The notes beneath the pieces are model-generated. The model made no database searches and was not told the origin of the DNA. It saw nothing but the letters and a program-made list of their open reading frames with translations. From assembly GCA_946479725.1 (NCBI GenBank), contig CAMLHB010000095.1, positions 1 through 8,581 of the forward strand: a DNA stretch of 8,581 nucleotides, given 5' to 3'. The DNA is from an uncultured Actinomycetes bacterium (GTDB lineage: Bacteria; Actinomycetota; Thermoleophilia; Solirubrobacterales; 70-9). The first letter of the stretch is position 1; every line of letters starts with the position of its first letter. Shown one piece after another: positions 6,639 to 8,581 of this stretch. The translations under genes were made by a program, and so were the position numbers.

Positions 6639-6644
6639 ATCATA
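6639..6644 (-). promoter_or_regulatory. Candidate -10 box for a leaderless dgt-dnaG transcript
   Basis: On the minus strand TATGAT (one mismatch to TATAAT) is followed by six bases and then the dgt GTG. A transcript initiated at the usual distance would start at or next to the GTG, that is, leaderless, which fits the absence of a Shine-Dalgarno. No convincing -35 box is seen; its position would fall at the edge of the hairpin arm. Confidence 0.4.
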
Positions 6645-6656
6645 CGACCGTGCTGG

Positions 6657-6723
6657 TAGGCGACGGGGAGGGGTTCGGCGGGCAACAGCGGGGAGGGCCC
6701 GGCGAACCCCTCCCCGTCGCCTA
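6657..6723 (-). terminator. Long GC-rich hairpin between recO and dgt
   Basis: Arms 6657-6683 and 6697-6723 pair over 27 positions with one mismatch (6678/6702); the loop is 13 bases. One arm ends on the recO stop codon (6721-6723), and the other ends 25 bases before the dgt start. No T-run follows on the minus strand, so this is a T-less, GC-rich terminator-like element or a processing/stability hairpin, not a textbook intrinsic terminator. The loop and its edge also contain CGGGGAGG (6689-6696), which could pair with 6709-6716 in a competing shorter fold. Confidence 0.65.
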
Positions 6724-7446
6724 AGCCGCTGCGCGGAGTTGTACGTGCGCGTGATGCTCGAGCGTTTCACTGATGGCCCGCTCTACTTGACGCAAAGCAG
6801 GTGGCTCGGCCTCTGGCGATTCGCTAAGTGGCGTCCCGAATCCTTCGACCATGAACCGGTGAGCCTCCTCGCTAAGAGGGAACGAGCCGGCTTCGCAGCT
6901 GCCGCAGACGACGCCGCCCGCCGCGCCGGAGAAGCCGGCCAGGTGGTCGGCCTCACCGCAGCGGGCGCACGAGGCCAGCTCAGGGGCGAAGCCGGCGACG
7001 AGCGCCAGCTTCAATCGAAAAGAGAGAGCGGTATCGAGCGACGCCGCGCGCTCCTCGGTGGGGTCGTCGAGCAGGGACAAGTAGCGGCAGAGGAGGTTGT
7101 AGGCAGGTGGGTTGGGCTCGGCGGCGTCGAGCAGCCGCAGGACCGCGTCGCAGGCGCGGGCCCCGGCGGTGAGGGCGGCGCCGGAGCTGCGCAGCCGTGG
7201 GTAGCCGTCGACGGTCGTCGCACTGGTCACCGTCATCAGATCGCCGCGGCCTTCGTGGAGGACGAGGTCGAGGCGGAAGAACGGCTCCAGGCGGCCGCCG
7301 AACCGGGATCGGGGCTTGCGCGCCCCCTTGGCGATAGCCCCGATCCGGCCGCGGCTCTTCGAGTAGAGGTGGAGGATGCGGTCGGCCTCGCCGTAGCGAA
7401 TGCTCCGCAAAACAACCGCCTCCGTCTTGACCGTAGATCCGGCCAC
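6721..7446 (-). CDS. recO: DNA repair protein RecO
   Basis: 241 residues from GTG 7446. RecO works with RecR (and RecF) to load RecA onto SSB-coated gaps. The N-terminal OB-fold begins with KTEAVVLRSIRYGEADRIL (about 6-24), the best-conserved part of the family, then RGRIGAIAKGARKPRSRFGG. The helical C-terminal half carries a four-cysteine zinc site: C160, C163, C181, C184. The frame is open upstream to GTG 7500 and beyond it to a TAA at 7563-7561, but GTG 7500 lies inside a hairpin arm and would add an atypical Pro-rich leader. GTG 7446 places the conserved block at the usual distance from the N-terminus. No Shine-Dalgarno is seen, so the start is less certain than the identity. mutM lies upstream on the same strand, dgt downstream. 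Confidence 0.93.
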   Translation of the reverse strand: MAGSTVKTEAVVLRSIRYGEADRILHLYSKSRGRIGAIAKGARKPRSRFGGRLEPFFRLDLVLHEGRGDLMTVTSATTVDGYPRLRSSGAALTAGARACDAVLRLLDAAEPNPPAYNLLCRYLSLLDDPTEERAASLDTALSFRLKLALVAGFAPELASCARCGEADHLAGFSGAAGGVVCGSCEAGSFPLSEEAHRFMVEGFGTPLSESPEAEPPALRQVERAISETLEHHAHVQLRAAA

Positions 7447-7485
7447 GCAACCAAAGATGCGCGACGGATCGGACGGAAGCGCTGG

Positions 7486-7536
7486 GGCGCGGGGGGACAC
7501 CTGTGGGCAGGGTCGTCCTCGGTATCCCCCCGCGCC
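7486..7536 (-). terminator. Long GC-rich hairpin between mutM and recO
   Basis: Arms 7486-7501 and 7521-7536 pair over 16 positions with one mismatch (7498/7524); the loop is 19 bases. The arm starts at the last base of the mutM stop codon and the hairpin ends about 40 bases before the recO start. No T-run follows on the minus strand. It matches the recO-dgt hairpin in placement but not in sequence. It may end or stabilise mutM mRNA, or act as a roadblock downstream of the A-run in mutM. Confidence 0.6.
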
Positions 7537-8444
7537 TACCGAGCCGTCCTTTTTTTTCGTTTAGCTCGCCGCCGCAGCCGCACCTGGCAACCGGGGCAGA
7601 AGTAGGTCGAGCGGCCGCCGACGACGTTGCGGACGATCGTCCCCCCGCAGCGGGGACAGTCCTCGCCCTCGCGGGTATGGACGAGGAACCCGTCCTGCAT
7701 CGACCCCTTCTCGCCGCGGGCGTCGCGGTAGTCGTCGATCGAGGAGCCGCCGGCGTCGATCCCCGCCTCCAGGGCGGCGACGACCCCGTCACGCAGCGCC
7801 TCCAGGTGCTCGGGCTTCATCGAGCCGGCGGGAGAGAGCGGGTGCAGCTCGGCCCGGAACAGCGCCTCGTCGGCGTAGATGTTGCCGACGCCGGCGACGC
7901 CGGACTGGTCGAGCAAAAAGGACTTCAGGGGCGCCTGCCGCCCTGCCGCCATCTCCCCCAGCGCCTGCGTGGTGAACTCGGGCGAGAACGGCTCGACGCC
8001 GAGCTTGGCAAAGCGCGCCTCCAACTGGTCGTCCGCCAGCAGGAAGGCCTCGCCGAAGCGGCGCGGGTCGGTGAACCAGAGCTCGCGGTCGTCGTCGAGG
8101 ACGAAGCGCGCCCGCAGGTGCCGCTCCTCGGTCGAACGCTCGCTCTCGTAAAGCCGCCGTCCCTCGGAGGGGTCGAGCATCTCCTCGCCCTCGCGCAGGA
8201 TCAGGTTGCCGGTCATCCGCAGGTGCATGACCAGCGTCCGCTGCCCGTCGAGCCCCATGAGGATGTACTTGCCGCGGCGGCCGAGGCGCTCGATCGTGCT
8301 GCCGCTGACCGCCGCCTCCAGCTCCCGCGGCGGCGCCGGCCGCGACCAGCGCTCGTCCAGCACCTCCAGCCGCTCGATCCGGCGCCCTTCGACCTCCGGC
8401 TCCAGCTGCCGGACGACGGTCTCCACCTCCGGCAGCTCGGGCAT
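7536..8444 (-). CDS. mutM: Formamidopyrimidine-DNA glycosylase
   Basis: 302 residues. The enzyme removes 8-oxoguanine and formamidopyrimidines and nicks the abasic site. The mature N-terminus PELPEVETV supplies catalytic P2 and E3. K59 (RRGKYIL), HLRMTG (74-79), the helix-two-turn-helix segment with GVGNIYADE (185-193), and the zinc finger C263, C266, C283, C286 with R278 (GRSTYFCPGC) complete the active enzyme. Two things are longer than in the usual 270-residue protein: a charged stretch between GNLILREG and LRARF (about 86-109), and a basic tail after the last cysteine (VRLRRRAKRKKRTAR). The tail is encoded partly by a run of eight A's. ATG 8444 is fixed because the N-terminal proline is catalytic. 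No good Shine-Dalgarno is seen upstream. recO follows on the same strand after a hairpin. Confidence 0.98.
   Translation of the reverse strand: MPELPEVETVVRQLEPEVEGRRIERLEVLDERWSRPAPPRELEAAVSGSTIERLGRRGKYILMGLDGQRTLVMHLRMTGNLILREGEEMLDPSEGRRLYESERSTEERHLRARFVLDDDRELWFTDPRRFGEAFLLADDQLEARFAKLGVEPFSPEFTTQALGEMAAGRQAPLKSFLLDQSGVAGVGNIYADEALFRAELHPLSPAGSMKPEHLEALRDGVVAALEAGIDAGGSSIDDYRDARGEKGSMQDGFLVHTREGEDCPRCGGTIVRNVVGGRSTYFCPGCQVRLRRRAKRKKRTAR
7550..7557 (-). other. Run of eight A's at the 3' end of mutM, possible slippage site
   Basis: The codons CGA AAA AAA AGG give eight A's in a row on the coding strand, in a gene otherwise very GC-rich. The heptamer A-AAA-AAA is in the correct phase for -1 slippage. 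The -1 frame is closed by TAA at 7563-7561 just upstream and then stays open through the mutM stop into recO. A strong hairpin starts at 7536, 14 bases past the heptamer, more than the 5-9 bases usual for stimulators. Slippage itself is not shown. Confidence 0.4.
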
Positions 8445-8517
8445 GGCCTGAGTTCTACTTCATGCCGGCGTGACTGCAGTTTCCGCCAACTCGGCGCCAA
8501 AGACCAAAACCCCCACC

Positions 8518-8537
8518 AATAAAACCCCCGGCGGGGG
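8518..8537 (-). terminator. Intrinsic terminator of a gene upstream of mutM
   Basis: On the minus strand a five-pair GC stem (8537-8533 with 8529-8525, loop GCC) is followed by TTTTATT. This is the only stem in the window with a T-rich tail in the right place. It lies 15 bases after a TGA at 8555-8553 and 73 bases before the mutM start, so it likely closes a minus-strand gene that begins beyond the right edge. GGGGGTTTT also occurs a second time 15 bases further on (8514-8506), without a matching stem. Confidence 0.55.
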
Positions 8538-8552
8538 GGTGGCCGAAACGAC

Positions 8553-8581
8553 TCACCCATGGCGCGGGCCCCCCGGACATG
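8553..8581 (-). CDS. Possible 3' end of an upstream minus-strand gene
   Basis: One minus-strand frame entering from the right edge reads C-P-G-G-P-R-H-G and stops at TGA 8555-8553, just before a terminator-like hairpin. Stop, short gap, hairpin and T-tract are in the order expected for a gene end. Only eight codons are visible, so no function can be given. The gap from here to mutM otherwise holds only the terminator and no clear promoter. Confidence 0.25.

Noticed and set aside
6633..6770. Upstream extension of dgt
   Set aside because: It would run through the recO end and the 27-pair hairpin and encode an Arg/Pro-rich peptide unlike the family.
7486..7557. Hairpin plus eight T's as a plus-strand intrinsic terminator
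   Set aside because: The T-run starts 13 bases after the stem on the plus strand, and no plus-strand gene lies upstream; the run is explained by Lys codons of mutM.
1..8581. CRISPR array, insertion sequence or toxin-antitoxin pair
   Set aside because: No regular repeat-spacer series, transposase or small paired genes could be found; the only short direct repeats are the pairs at 3803-3828 and 8506-8529.

Overview
The window is a chromosomal segment of a GC-rich bacterium, most likely an actinobacterium. The synteny of DNA-repair and replication genes, the very high GC and the style of the redox lipoprotein would suit the class Thermoleophilia (Solirubrobacterales-like). That placement is inference; no rRNA or other marker is present to prove it.

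Left part (1-2989): a partial minus-strand gene for an exported lipoprotein with a thioredoxin-like domain is cut by the left edge. Divergent from it lies a short-chain dehydrogenase/reductase (989-1720), followed on the same strand by a GT-B glycosyltransferase of the UGT/MGT type (1778-2989). A near-perfect 24-base palindrome sits in the gap between these two genes.

Middle (2995-3831): a tRNA-Asn(GTT) lies on the minus strand, tail to tail with the glycosyltransferase and only 5 bases from its stop. Directly upstream of the tRNA is a second, diverged copy of its first 30 or so bases. Directly upstream of that is a less GC-rich gene for an HNH nuclease-like protein with two helix-turn-helix units and zinc knuckles. 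The stop codon of this gene lies inside the duplicated tRNA piece. This block looks like a small acquired insert between dnaG and the tRNA, and it is the most unusual part of the window.

Right part (3832-8444): a minus-strand housekeeping series reads mutM (formamidopyrimidine-DNA glycosylase), recO (recombination mediator), dgt (HD-domain dNTP triphosphohydrolase), dnaG (primase). dgt and dnaG overlap by one base. The mutM-recO and recO-dgt gaps are each filled by a long GC-rich hairpin whose arm covers or touches the stop codon of the upstream gene. Each hairpin is followed by a GTG start without a clear ribosome binding site, and a TATGAT box six bases before the dgt start suggests a leaderless transcript. 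Together these genes handle oxidised bases, recombinational gap repair, dNTP pool control and replication priming. The 3' end of mutM carries a run of eight A's, and a -1 shift there would read without a stop into the recO frame. At the far right, a small intrinsic terminator appears to close an upstream minus-strand gene lying outside the window.
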